Part shown: one piece after another, positions 44,922-53,843 of the stretch
Layout: each line of letters begins with the position of its first letter
Numbering within the stretch: position 1 is the first letter of the stretch
From: Prolixibacteraceae bacterium
GTDB lineage: Bacteria; Bacteroidota; Bacteroidia; Bacteroidales; Prolixibacteraceae
Assembly: GCA_003457135.1 (NCBI GenBank)
Contig: DMSQ01000089.1
Span: 31,869 to 95,868, forward strand
Reading direction: 5' to 3'
Length of the DNA stretch: 64,000 bases
Notes under the pieces: generated by a model
Told to the model about the DNA's origin: nothing
Databases searched by the model: none
What the model saw: the letters and a program-made list of their open reading frames with translations, nothing else
Program-made: the position numbers and the translations under genes

Positions 44922-45368
44922 TTAATTGGCTACTCGTGTCCAGGTTGTTGACCTTCCCAACCACTTGATACCAACCACGTAACCTTTAAGATAAAGCACA
45001 TTGGGATCTTGTCCGAACCATGCATAGCAATTATAAGTCTTTCCATTATCCGGATCATAAATGCGGCCACCCTGCCATTCGTTGTCTGAAACATGGAACT
45101 TTAAACCAGAGAGGATTTGCAGCCCTAACCTGGATCTGGTTTTCAGTTTAGGATCCGGATTGTTGAAATCCTTTTCCGGTTCGCCATTCACATATTTTTC
45201 AGGATTAATGTAAATCACTGTTCCTGAAAATTTTCCATTTTCTTCTTTGATCTCAATTTTCGAAGTCTTTTTGTCATTCCACCAAATACCGGCAATGTTT
45301 TGTGCTTCCTGCGTAAATGCCTGCGAAATGACCAAACTGAGCAATAATACTATTCCAATTCGTTTCAT
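44922..45368 (-). CDS. DUF2147 exported protein
   Basis: A 148-aa secreted protein from ATG 45368 with a signal peptide (cleavage near SQAFTQ). The DUF2147 pattern is NIAGIWWNDKKTSKIEIKEENGKFSGTVIYI, then GLQILSGLKFHVSDNEWQGGRIYDPDNGKTY. These proteins form a lipocalin-like barrel and are of unknown function. The gene is divergent from the S41 peptidase. Confidence 0.88.
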   Translation of the reverse strand: MKRIGIVLLLSLVISQAFTQEAQNIAGIWWNDKKTSKIEIKEENGKFSGTVIYINPEKYVNGEPEKDFNNPDPKLKTRSRLGLQILSGLKFHVSDNEWQGGRIYDPDNGKTYNCYAWFGQDPNVLYLKGYVVGIKWLGRSTTWTRVAN

Positions 45369-45448
45369 AAGAAGTTTTTTTAACAATTTAAAGATAATAA
45401 TTAACTAATTAGCTTGAATTGGCAAGGCTGTAAAAACAAAGCTTTTAC

Positions 45449-45456
45449 TATTTTTG
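45449..45456 (+). promoter_or_regulatory. -7 box TATTTTTG of the S41 peptidase gene
   Basis: Exact TAnnTTTG on plus, 30 nt before the ATG at 45487. Confidence 0.55.
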
Positions 45457-45486
45457 TTGTTCTTTAAAATTTATAACATTTAAGTC

Positions 45487-47169
45487 ATGAAAATTTCAGG
45501 AGCAAAAAAAGCAGGGATTGTAATTGTTGGGATAATTGTTTTTGCCATTGGCTTTTACAGCTTTAAGCAAGATGATAAAAATTTCCAGATAGCTAAAAAC
45601 CTCGATATTTATTACACCCTTTTCAGGGAATTGAACTTGTTTTATGTGGATGATGTTGAGCCAAATAAACTGGTTAAAACCAGTATAGATAAAATGCTCG
45701 AATCGCTCGATCCATATACCAATTACATTCCGGAGGACGACGTGGAAGATTTCAGGTTTATGACTACCGGCGAATATGCCGGAATAGGTGCGCTAATCAG
45801 TAAGCAAAACGGTAAAATTGTAATTTCAGAGCCTTACGAAGGATTTCCAGCCCAGAAAGCCGGGCTACGGGCTGGCGATATTTTGCTTGAAGTGGCTGGC
45901 AAATCAACTGAAAAACTTTCAACTGAAGATGTAAGTAACCTGCTTAAAGGCCCGGCCAGTAAGCCTGTCACGGTTAAAATACAGCGCTATGGACAAAAGA
46001 AACCAATGGATATCGAGATTGTCCGCGAAAAAATACAGATTGATCCGGTTCCTTACTATGGAATGCTTGATAAGGAAACAGGCTATATTCGTTTGTCAAA
46101 TTTTACCGTTGACTGCACCGAACGCGTAAAGATGGCTTTGATCGAATTGAAAGAAAAAAAAGGGGCCAAAATGCTTGTTCTCGATCTGAGGTCAAATCCG
46201 GGAGGTTTATTGATGGAGGCAGTAAGAGTCTCCAACCTGTTTATTTCAAAAGGTCAGGAAATAGTCAGTACCAGAGGAAAAGTTAAACAGTGGGACAAAG
46301 TATATAAAGCTACCGAAAATCCGGTTGATACCGTGATGCCTATTGCTGTGCTGGTAAACCGGGGATCTGCTTCGGCCTCCGAAATTGTTGCAGGCGCTAT
46401 TCAGGACCTTGACCGTGGAATGATTATCGGAACCCGGACTTTTGGAAAGGGTCTGGTACAAACCACCCGAGACCTGAGTTACAACGCAAAACTTAAAATC
46501 ACCACAGCTAAATACTATATTCCAAGCGGCCGCTGTATTCAGGCTCTTGATTATGCTCACCGAAATGAGGATGGAAGTGTGGGAGTAGTCCCCGATTCGC
46601 TGATAACGAAGTATTCCACAAAAAACGGCCGTATCGTTTTTGATGGTGGTGGCGTTGTTCCTGATATTACTGTGGAAGATGAGCCTCTCAGTAATTTAGC
46701 TGTGAATCTGGTAACCCAATCGCTGATCTTTGATTACGCGACTTATTTTAACAGTAAAACCGATAAAATTGCATCACCCGAGGAATACAAAATCACTCCT
46801 GAAGTTTATTCCGACTTTGCTGAATTCGTAAAAAATAAGGATTTTAAATACGAATCGAAAACCGAAGAAGAAATGGATAACCTGCTTGAAGTTGCTAAAC
46901 GCGAAAAGTACTACGACATTTCGAAAGAGGAATTTGAAAAACTGAAACAAAAATTGGGTCATAATCTGGAGCAGGATTTGGAGCATTTCAAACCTGAAAT
47001 TTCAGAATTGCTTACTGATGAGATTATTTCGAGGTACTATTACCAGAAGGGTGCAATCAAAGCTGCATTACGCGATGATTCCGATGTTAAAAAAGCATTG
47101 GATTTGTTGAGCAAGCCTGACGGATATGCAGCCATATTTGATAAGGGAAGGATTATTAAAGCCAATTAA
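45487..47169 (+). CDS. C-terminal processing peptidase (S41 family)
   Basis: A 560-aa protease with an N-terminal membrane anchor or signal (residues 10-26) facing the periplasm. Then come the N-terminal region (FRELNLFYVDDVEP), a PDZ domain (residues about 100-180, PAQKAGLRAGDILLEV) and the S41 fold (GYIRLSNFTVD, LRSNPGGLL). The catalytic dyad is Ser296 in GSASASE and Lys321 in GTRTFGKGLVQ, 25 residues apart as in E. coli Tsp. The C-terminal helical part includes KREKYYDISKEEFEKLKQKL. It processes or degrades envelope proteins. A terminator follows. Confidence 0.92.
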   Translation: MKISGAKKAGIVIVGIIVFAIGFYSFKQDDKNFQIAKNLDIYYTLFRELNLFYVDDVEPNKLVKTSIDKMLESLDPYTNYIPEDDVEDFRFMTTGEYAGIGALISKQNGKIVISEPYEGFPAQKAGLRAGDILLEVAGKSTEKLSTEDVSNLLKGPASKPVTVKIQRYGQKKPMDIEIVREKIQIDPVPYYGMLDKETGYIRLSNFTVDCTERVKMALIELKEKKGAKMLVLDLRSNPGGLLMEAVRVSNLFISKGQEIVSTRGKVKQWDKVYKATENPVDTVMPIAVLVNRGSASASEIVAGAIQDLDRGMIIGTRTFGKGLVQTTRDLSYNAKLKITTAKYYIPSGRCIQALDYAHRNEDGSVGVVPDSLITKYSTKNGRIVFDGGGVVPDITVEDEPLSNLAVNLVTQSLIFDYATYFNSKTDKIASPEEYKITPEVYSDFAEFVKNKDFKYESKTEEEMDNLLEVAKREKYYDISKEEFEKLKQKLGHNLEQDLEHFKPEISELLTDEIISRYYYQKGAIKAALRDDSDVKKALDLLSKPDGYAAIFDKGRIIKAN

Positions 47170-47192
47170 TTTTGACGATAACCAGAAAAACA

Positions 47193-47225
47193 AAAACCCG
47201 GACAGGAAACTGAGCCGGGTTTTTT
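47193..47225 (+). terminator. rho-independent terminator after the S41 peptidase gene
   Basis: AAAACCCGG (47193-47201) pairs with CCGGGTTTT (47215-47223), and the stem runs into a T tract. Confidence 0.85.
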
Positions 47226-47472
47226 ATTTGTTTCCTTTGGTTCAATTTCAGAATGGTATTTTAAATCGCTGCCCGAAATCAATGCCTAAGCGCCCGGTTT
47301 TACAATGATTTACGTGCTGTCGTTGCCAAAATCTCGATTCTGGAAGGCAGCCGGCCAGCCGAAAAATCTTCAGGAATGAAATTCATGGAGTATCGCTACG
47401 GATCCGCTTTTTTCGAAGCATGATCATGCAACTATTCGTTTGAATCGAAGTATCAAAAGTAGGGAGATTTGC
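47226..47472 (+). other. intergenic stretch with an unrecognised coding remnant
   Basis: No start codon is found, but one plus frame stays open for about 50 codons (roughly 47258-47422) and ends MKFMEYRYGSAFFEA-stop. It could be the tail of a lost gene; I do not recognise it. Nothing else is seen. Confidence 0.35.
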
Positions 47473-47480
47473 TATCTTTG
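47473..47480 (+). promoter_or_regulatory. -7 box TATCTTTG of the toxin-antitoxin genes
   Basis: Exact TAnnTTTG on plus, 43 nt before the antitoxin ATG. Confidence 0.55.
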
Positions 47481-47523
47481 GGAACATGTAACATCTGGCA
47501 ATTATCATTAAAATATTTAGATT

Positions 47524-47748
47524 ATGAACTATACAATAAAAATTGCTGAAAACGACAAGGAGACGGGTAAGCTAATTAAGCTGATCAAAGAACTGGTTGG
47601 AGATAATCCATTTGTAAGTATTTATGAAGAGGAAACAGGTCTTTCACCCGAAATGGAGCAAGAATTGGATAGGCGATACCTGCATGTATTAAAAAACCAG
47701 CAGGAAGGGAAAAGCTGGGATGAGGTAAAAGCCGGTCTTCTTCACTAA
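47524..47748 (+). CDS. putative antitoxin of a ParE-type module
   Basis: A 74-aa acidic, helical protein ending in a segment like the addiction-module C-termini that wrap the toxin (SPEMEQELDRRYLHVLKNQQ, then KSWDEVKAGL). It lacks an obvious ribbon-helix-helix start, so DNA binding is uncertain. It precedes the toxin by 77 nt on the same strand. Antitoxin identity rests on context and size. Confidence 0.65.
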   Translation: MNYTIKIAENDKETGKLIKLIKELVGDNPFVSIYEEETGLSPEMEQELDRRYLHVLKNQQEGKSWDEVKAGLLH

Positions 47749-47825
47749 TAAATTTAGCTCAGAAATAGTTTTCCTTAAGCTTAATTTCGTAAAGCCATTC
47801 CGTCTTTATCTGAAATTTCTGTCTC

Positions 47826-48128
47826 ATGATAAAATACAAACTGATAATCAATCCTTTTGCTGAATCTGATTTGAAGATCGCGGCAGAATGGTATGCTTTA
47901 CAAAAAGAAGGCTTAGATCAGGAATTTATTGAAGAAATTGAAAATTCCATCCGACGAATACAGCAAAATCCACAACAATTTGCATTTGTAAGAAAGAAAA
48001 TCAGAATGTCGATTGTAAAACGATTCCCTTATGGAATCTACTACTTTATTGCCGACGAAATCATTCATGTATTGGCACTATTTCATTTTAGCCGAAACCC
48101 TATAGTTTTGCGGAAACGATTGAAATGA
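47826..48128 (+). CDS. ParE/RelE-family toxin
   Basis: A 100-aa basic protein with the ParE/RelE fold pattern: KLIINPFAESDLKIAAEWY at the start, EEIENSIRRIQQNPQQF in the helix, and VKRFPYGIYYFIADEIIHVLALFHFSRNP, where the Arg/Phe-Pro-Tyr strand is typical of ParE. It is probably a gyrase poison or an mRNA interferase-like toxin; the phenotype cannot be told from sequence. Confidence 0.8.
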   Translation: MIKYKLIINPFAESDLKIAAEWYALQKEGLDQEFIEEIENSIRRIQQNPQQFAFVRKKIRMSIVKRFPYGIYYFIADEIIHVLALFHFSRNPIVLRKRLK

Positions 48129-48183
48129 AATCAGCATCTGAATAAACAACTGTCGCCAAAACTACAAACCAAATATTGTAATT

Positions 48184-49773
48184 ATGCAAAAACTAACGAG
48201 CCCAACACCACTCACCGGCATCCGCCTTTACGCCCTTTTTGCCCTGCGCCTGGCCATAGGCTGGCATTTCCTGTACGAAGGCGTGACCAAACTGCTCATT
48301 CCCAACTGGACATCGGCCGATTACCTTCAGGTTTCGGGCTGGATTTTTGCCCCATTCTTCCATTGGATTGCCGATACGCCTTCAGTGCTGGCAGTGGTTG
48401 ACTGGATCAATATCATCGGCCTGATTTTCGTAGGGCTGACCCTGATTTTCGGCTGGATTGAACGGATCGGCGCAATGGTTGGCATGTCGCTGCTTTTCTT
48501 ATACTGGCTGGCCAATCCGCCGTTTGTAACCAACGATTTTAATGTGATCAACGAAGGCCACTATTTGGTCGTCAATAAAAATATGGTCGAGCTTTTTGCG
48601 GTGTTTATTTTATTGCTTTTCCCAACCGGAAAGCAATTGGGGATTCCGGCGCTTTTCAGAAAGAACCGGTTGCCCAAACCCAAGGAGAAAGTTAAAGATA
48701 CGGTTGCTGCCGGACCGCCTGCGGCAAAAACTACGGAAGAAGTGCTTGAACACGCCGCGCTCGACCGCCGCACACTCATCAAAGGACTTTCAGCCCTTCC
48801 TGTGATGGGTGCTTTTGGCTATGCTTTATACGAAAAAACCAAATGGGAAAGCTACGAAGAACGCAACCTGGTTGACGCAGTTACCGGGGCAAGCGCCAAA
48901 ACGCTGAATATTGCCAGTCTGAAAGAACTGAAAGCTCCAATACCGATGGGAAAAATCAAAGGGTTGCCATTCAGTAAACTTATTCTGGGCGGAAACCTGC
49001 TTTCAGGCTGGGCGCACTCACGCGATCTGATTTACGTTTCTCAACTGGTTAAAGCGTACCACCAGAAAGAAAAGATTTTTGCCACGCTACTGCTGGCCGA
49101 AAAATGCGGCATCAACACCCTGCTCACCAATCCGATTTTGTGTGCTTTGATTGACGAATACTGGAAACGCGGCATCGGGAAAATTCAGTTTATCTCCGAT
49201 TGCGCAGGTTTGCTATACGATGACAAAGGATCCAGGCCAATGCCGATCAACGATTACATGGACAAGGTGAAAAAAGCGATTGATACCGGAGCTGTAGCAT
49301 GTTACATTCAGGGCGAAACGGCTGACTATTACATGGGAAACGGAAAATCTGAAGTAATAGCAAAAGTAATGGATTTTGTCCGTCAGAATGGATTACTGGT
49401 TGGAATCGGCGCCCATCATATTGAAACGGTGAAAGCCTGTGTTGATGCCGGTTTCCAAACCGATTTCTGGATGAAAACCATGCACCACCACAATTACTGG
49501 AGCGCCAACAATCCGGAATGGCACGACAACAAATTTGATTTCTCGCCCGAAGAAACCATTCGCTACATCAACGAACTGAAAGAACCCGTGATTGGCTTTA
49601 AAGTAATGGCTGCCGGTGCAATTCTCCCGAAAGATGGATTCCGTTACGCTTTCGAAAACGGGGCTGATTTTGTTTGCGCCGGAATGTACGACTTCCAGAT
49701 GGTGGAAGATGTGAACATCGCCTGCGACATTCTTTCAGGAAATCTGAACCGAACCAGACCATGGCGTGGTTAA
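48184..49773 (+). CDS. DoxX membrane domain fused to a Tat-anchored TIM-barrel-like domain
   Basis: A 529-aa fusion. Residues 1-150 form a DoxX-like four-helix membrane domain (FALRLAIGWHFLYEGVTKL). A linker (160-190) leads to a twin-arginine-like segment DRRTLIKGLSALPVMGAF (RR at 195-196) acting as a fifth helix. Residues 230-529 are a barrel-like domain (LILGGNLLSGWAHSRDLIYVS, VMAAGAILPKDGFRYAFENG) similar to proteins annotated vaguely as aldo/keto-reductase-like in Bacteroidota and Planctomycetes. The barrel is probably periplasmic. It starts the saccharide-degradation region and is 29 nt upstream of the Sde182-like gene. A TAGTTTTG box lies at 48103-48110, inside the toxin gene. Confidence 0.75.
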   Translation: MQKLTSPTPLTGIRLYALFALRLAIGWHFLYEGVTKLLIPNWTSADYLQVSGWIFAPFFHWIADTPSVLAVVDWINIIGLIFVGLTLIFGWIERIGAMVGMSLLFLYWLANPPFVTNDFNVINEGHYLVVNKNMVELFAVFILLLFPTGKQLGIPALFRKNRLPKPKEKVKDTVAAGPPAAKTTEEVLEHAALDRRTLIKGLSALPVMGAFGYALYEKTKWESYEERNLVDAVTGASAKTLNIASLKELKAPIPMGKIKGLPFSKLILGGNLLSGWAHSRDLIYVSQLVKAYHQKEKIFATLLLAEKCGINTLLTNPILCALIDEYWKRGIGKIQFISDCAGLLYDDKGSRPMPINDYMDKVKKAIDTGAVACYIQGETADYYMGNGKSEVIAKVMDFVRQNGLLVGIGAHHIETVKACVDAGFQTDFWMKTMHHHNYWSANNPEWHDNKFDFSPEETIRYINELKEPVIGFKVMAAGAILPKDGFRYAFENGADFVCAGMYDFQMVEDVNIACDILSGNLNRTRPWRG

Positions 49774-49802
49774 AATTGTGTAGAAAATTAAATCAACAAC
49801 AA

Positions 49803-51233
49803 ATGAACAAAAACACTTTAATTCTTATGCTACTTTTGTTTGCAGCTTCATTTTCAGGTTTTTCATCTGAAAAATTCCGTGTAGTCATTTTAACCGATCA
49901 GACCCACGACGACGGAAATTCGTTGATCCGCTACCTGTATTACTCGCATCTGTTCGATACAGAAGCGATCATTGTGACCCCGCAATTGCCCGACTATGTT
50001 TTTAACGACCCAGGGCCATGGAATAAAGCCCAAAACATCATCGAAGCCTACACAAAAGAATATGATCAGTTAAAAAAGCACCAAAGCGATCTGATTCATC
50101 CCGATCAGCTTCGGGCAGTAACGAAAAAGGGGCGCGGCGCATTACCCATCATCTGGCTCACCAATGCCCGGAAATTCAATGCTGAAATTGCCGGACGGAA
50201 GGTTGAAACGTCATGGGGCGAAATCAAATTTGGAGACTGGATTGGCGAAGGGCTGAATCCAAATGGCGAAACCAAAGATTCGGAAGGCAGTGATTTTTTG
50301 CAAGAGGTTTTTGCGAAAGACGACAATCGCCCGATTTTTGTGCAGTCATGGGGAGGCCCCATTACGCTGGTGCAGGCGCTATACCGCTTCAAACAAAAAC
50401 AGGGCGAAGAAAAATTCAGAAAACTGATGGACAAATTGCATATTTTCGGAATCCTCCTTCAGGATATTACATTCGATTTTCTGATCAAACTTGATGATGT
50501 GAAAACCTATGGTTGCCTGAAAATGGGCGATACAAAATCAACCTATCATGGTGAAAGGTACCATCCGGGCTGGTTGTTGCTCGACGAAGTCCATTTCTGG
50601 AAATACATCACCGTAATGAAACAGCAGGAAGTGAACGGACACGGCCCGATGTCGGACATTTACGATCATGGCGGCGAGGGAGATACTCCGGCATTCCTGT
50701 ATTTGATCAGCGCAGCGCTTGGCCTGAATGATCCAGCTGACCCAAAGATGGGAAGCTGGGGAACGATGTTCAAAAAGATGGAAGGCCCGTTCCCCGACAA
50801 TTACTATTCTACCTGTAAAGTGGATGTAAACGAGATTTTGCGCTGGGCGCCCGATGCAAAAAACAGTTTCCTGAACCGGTTGCAGTGGTCGTTAAAACAG
50901 CCTTCGGAAGTAAACCATGAACCTGTTGCAGTAATTGGCAAAGACCGCAGTAACCAAATTATCCCTATGAAAGTTAAGCCCGGTAAAACGATCAGACTCG
51001 ATGCTTCGAAATCGTCGGATCCGGATGGAGACCAACTTTCGTACAACTGGGTTTTCTATAAAAGTGCAAGTTCTTACACCGGAGCCGTTTTGCCTGAAAA
51101 AGATAAAAGCCCGCTACTAAACCTGAAAGTTCCTGACGATTTGGGAAACAGCAATATTCATCTGGTCCTCGAAGTCCGCGACAATGGAACACCTTCGCTG
51201 GTGAGCTACCGAAGGATTATACTGACAAAATAA
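49803..51233 (+). CDS. Sde182-like (DUF1593) nucleoside-hydrolase-fold protein
   Basis: A 476-aa exported protein from ATG 49803 with a signal peptide (MNKNTLILMLLLFAASFS). The N-terminal two thirds have the Sde182 nucleoside-hydrolase-like fold (FRVVILTDQTHDDGNSLIRYL, VQSWGGPITLVQALYRF, SDIYDHGGEGDTPAFLYLI). The C-terminal 90 residues are an Ig-like module (DASKSSDPDGDQLSYNW). The family was first seen as a cellulose-binding protein, and nucleoside hydrolysis is not established. It lies between the DoxX fusion and GH28, with 29- and 15-nt gaps, so the three are probably cotranscribed. Confidence 0.8.
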   Translation: MNKNTLILMLLLFAASFSGFSSEKFRVVILTDQTHDDGNSLIRYLYYSHLFDTEAIIVTPQLPDYVFNDPGPWNKAQNIIEAYTKEYDQLKKHQSDLIHPDQLRAVTKKGRGALPIIWLTNARKFNAEIAGRKVETSWGEIKFGDWIGEGLNPNGETKDSEGSDFLQEVFAKDDNRPIFVQSWGGPITLVQALYRFKQKQGEEKFRKLMDKLHIFGILLQDITFDFLIKLDDVKTYGCLKMGDTKSTYHGERYHPGWLLLDEVHFWKYITVMKQQEVNGHGPMSDIYDHGGEGDTPAFLYLISAALGLNDPADPKMGSWGTMFKKMEGPFPDNYYSTCKVDVNEILRWAPDAKNSFLNRLQWSLKQPSEVNHEPVAVIGKDRSNQIIPMKVKPGKTIRLDASKSSDPDGDQLSYNWVFYKSASSYTGAVLPEKDKSPLLNLKVPDDLGNSNIHLVLEVRDNGTPSLVSYRRIILTK

Positions 51234-51248
51234 ACTAAAACCGGACCA

Positions 51249-52766
51249 ATGAAACGAATATCTGTCTTTCTACTATTTTGTCTGTTCCTACCAGGTTATT
51301 CAATGGCTGCCGATTACAATATCCTGAATTACGGTGCTAAAACCGGAGAACTTTCAACTGCCGTTATTCAAAAAGCTGTTGACGATTGTGCTGTTGCCGG
51401 TGGCGGGCGTGTGCTGGTTCCAGCCGGAACATTCATTACCGGGACTATTTTCCTGAAAAGCAATGTGAACCTTTACCTCGATAACGGCGCTATTCTTCAG
51501 GGAAGCAAAGATTTAAAGGATTACTCGCGCGAAGGACGTTCTCCCGGAATGATTTACTGCGAAGATGCCATCAATGTTGGCATTTCCGGCACCGGAACCA
51601 TTGATGCCAGTGGTGATGCTTTTTACGATTTCAGTAAAAACCATGTGTATGATGAATTTGATAAAAGCAAGGTGCGCCAGAAAGAAAACTACATGCCCGA
51701 AGGCACATTTTTTACCGATGGCCCAATGAAACGAACCAGAGCGCCGGGCATGACCATCGTATTTTTTCATTGCACCAATGTTTTTGTCACTGGCATTACC
51801 ATTAAAGACACGCCCATTTGGGCCACGCGTTTTGGTTTTTGCGATGGTGTTCTGATTGACGGTATCACGATTAAGAATAATCCCCTTGTGCCAAACAGCG
51901 ACGGTATTCATTGCACCATTTCGCGAAACATCCGGATTTCAAACTGTAATATCGTGGCGGGCGACGATTGCATTGTGCTGACTGGCTTCCCGAAAGACGA
52001 AGAAACTCCGGGACTCAACACCACCGAGCAAAAACTTCCGAAATACGGCAACAAAACCATTTATGGCGAAAATATGACCGTAACCAACTGTGTGCTGAAA
52101 TCGAGTTCTGCCGGAATCCGCATTGGTTATGGCCAGCACCCGATACGCCGTTGCACGTTTTCGAACATTGTCATTCATGATTCGCACCGGGGAATTGGCA
52201 TTTTTGCCCATGACGGTTCAAACATCGAAGACCTGATTTTTTCAGACATCATCATCGAAACCCGGTTGCTGAACGGCCAGTGGTGGGGTCATGGCGAGCC
52301 GATCCATCTTTCGTGCATTTCCCGGTTCCCGGGACTGGTAGCCGGGCAGATTAAAAATGTCCAGTTCAATAACATCAATGCCATTGGTGAACAGGGCATT
52401 CTGGTTTTCGGGCAAAAAGAAAGCCCGATGGAAAATATTCAGTTCAATAATGTACAGCTCCGTATGCGAAAGGGGAAAGAAACGATGGGGTATGGCGGAA
52501 ACTTTGATTTGCGTCCGGCAACTCCAAAAGCCATGCAGATTTTCGAGCATGATATTCCCGGAATTTATGCTCAAAATGTAAATATGCTGGCTATCCGCGG
52601 TTTTAATTTGTCCTGGGACAGCGACCTTCCGCCTTTCTTCACACATGGAATTGAATGTCAGGAGGTCAATGATTTGCTGATTGATGAGTTTGTGGGAACC
52701 GGCAACCCGAATGCTCCCGGAAGTGAAAAGGTGAAGCTGGTAAATAGCAGTTGGATTAACCAATAG
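51249..52766 (+). CDS. glycoside hydrolase family 28 (polygalacturonase-like)
   Basis: A 505-aa exported right-handed beta-helix enzyme. The signal peptide ends GYSMAADYN. NSDGIH (D218) and AGDDCIVL (D239, D240) match the GH28 acid/base triad. The usual Gly-His-Gly after the second strand is replaced by SSSAGIRIGYGQH, a variation of unknown effect. The substrate should be a uronic-acid polysaccharide such as pectin. It is 15 nt after the Sde182-like gene. Confidence 0.82.
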   Translation: MKRISVFLLFCLFLPGYSMAADYNILNYGAKTGELSTAVIQKAVDDCAVAGGGRVLVPAGTFITGTIFLKSNVNLYLDNGAILQGSKDLKDYSREGRSPGMIYCEDAINVGISGTGTIDASGDAFYDFSKNHVYDEFDKSKVRQKENYMPEGTFFTDGPMKRTRAPGMTIVFFHCTNVFVTGITIKDTPIWATRFGFCDGVLIDGITIKNNPLVPNSDGIHCTISRNIRISNCNIVAGDDCIVLTGFPKDEETPGLNTTEQKLPKYGNKTIYGENMTVTNCVLKSSSAGIRIGYGQHPIRRCTFSNIVIHDSHRGIGIFAHDGSNIEDLIFSDIIIETRLLNGQWWGHGEPIHLSCISRFPGLVAGQIKNVQFNNINAIGEQGILVFGQKESPMENIQFNNVQLRMRKGKETMGYGGNFDLRPATPKAMQIFEHDIPGIYAQNVNMLAIRGFNLSWDSDLPPFFTHGIECQEVNDLLIDEFVGTGNPNAPGSEKVKLVNSSWINQ

Positions 52767-52967
52767 TTGTGGCTCACTTCAAATTGAAATATGGCTCAAA
52801 TTTGTCGTTTAATGAGCCGGAATTGGTATCTTTATGAGCTGTAAATTTGGTCTGGATGGAAAAATTCGAATCACAAATAAATTAATTTGCTGTTAATACC
52901 TATTTCTAAAATCTGGCTAAATAACCAATCAACCAAATACTTAAATTATAACTACAATAACAACGAC
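52767..52967. other. intergenic region with a promoter box and small hairpin
   Basis: GGCTCA (52793-52798) pairs with TGAGCC (52813-52818). An exact TAnnTTTG box (TAAATTTG) is at 52842-52849, 118 nt before the esterase ATG. No ORF. Confidence 0.45.
52842..52849 (+). promoter_or_regulatory. -7 box TAAATTTG upstream of the esterase gene
   Basis: Exact TAnnTTTG on plus in the 201-nt gap after GH28. Confidence 0.4.
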
Positions 52968-53831
52968 ATGAAGAAACCTCTTTTACTACTACTTTCTATC
53001 TTTTGTGCGACAACTCTCCTTTTTGCCCAGGGTGGCAAAGTATCCGACAACCTCTCCATGCCCAGTAAAATTCTGAAAATGGACAGGAAATATGCGATTT
53101 ATCTTCCTGAAGATTATGAAACATCTCAGCGTAGTTATCCGGTTTTGTATTTGCTCCATGGTTCCGGAGATGACCAATCGGGCTGGATTCAGTTTGGCGA
53201 GGTTAAAAATATTGCCGATAAGTCCATTCAGGAAGGGAAATGCACAGCCATGATCGTTGTGATGCCTGACGGAAACACTGGCCAGCGTGGCTATTTCAAC
53301 AGCCCGAAGGGCGATTGGAATTACGAAGATTTTTTCTTTCAGGAACTGATGCCGTACATCGAGAAAACATACCGAATCCGGGCTGAAAAAAGATACCGGG
53401 CCATCTCGGGTCTTTCGATGGGAGGCGGCGGAACTTTTATGTATGCACTTCATCATCCTGAATTGTTTTCGTCGGCCTGCCCGCTGAGCGCTTATGTTGG
53501 TCCAATTACTAATGAAGAGGCCGCAGCTCGTTGGGAAAAGCAATACCCGGGCATTTCGAAAGAAGATCAGGCAAACTATTTTACCCGGCACAGCGCTCTG
53601 GAACTGGTGAATGCCATTCCTGACGATCAGAAAAAAGCTGTTCGCTGGTACATTGATTGTGGCGACGATGATTTTCTGGTCGAAGGAAACTGTCTGGCCC
53701 ACATTGCCATGCGCAAAAAAGAGATTCCTCACGAATTCCGTATCCGCGACGGCGCACATAACTGGACATACTGGCGCGAATCTTTACCAACTGTTCTTGA
53801 ATTTGTTTCACAAGCATTCCATCAATATTAA
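52968..53831 (+). CDS. esterase (EstA/CE1-like alpha/beta hydrolase)
   Basis: A 287-aa exported esterase from ATG 52968 with a signal peptide ending LLFAQGG. The putative-esterase fold has LPVLYLLHGSGDDQSGW-like strands, the nucleophile elbow GLSMGGGGT (S150), Asp in DCGDDDF and His in DGAHNWTYW. The CE1/feruloyl- or acetyl-esterase type is usual in polysaccharide loci. The location is periplasm or cell surface; the ester cleaved is unknown. It precedes the isomerase-like gene by 12 nt. Confidence 0.85.
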   Translation: MKKPLLLLLSIFCATTLLFAQGGKVSDNLSMPSKILKMDRKYAIYLPEDYETSQRSYPVLYLLHGSGDDQSGWIQFGEVKNIADKSIQEGKCTAMIVVMPDGNTGQRGYFNSPKGDWNYEDFFFQELMPYIEKTYRIRAEKRYRAISGLSMGGGGTFMYALHHPELFSSACPLSAYVGPITNEEAAARWEKQYPGISKEDQANYFTRHSALELVNAIPDDQKKAVRWYIDCGDDDFLVEGNCLAHIAMRKKEIPHEFRIRDGAHNWTYWRESLPTVLEFVSQAFHQY

Positions 53832-53843
53832 AATCAAAAAATT

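Noticed and set aside
52989..53759. A 256-codon minus-strand ORF opposite the esterase gene
   Set aside because: It lies entirely opposite a gene with clear motifs and has no recognisable domain.
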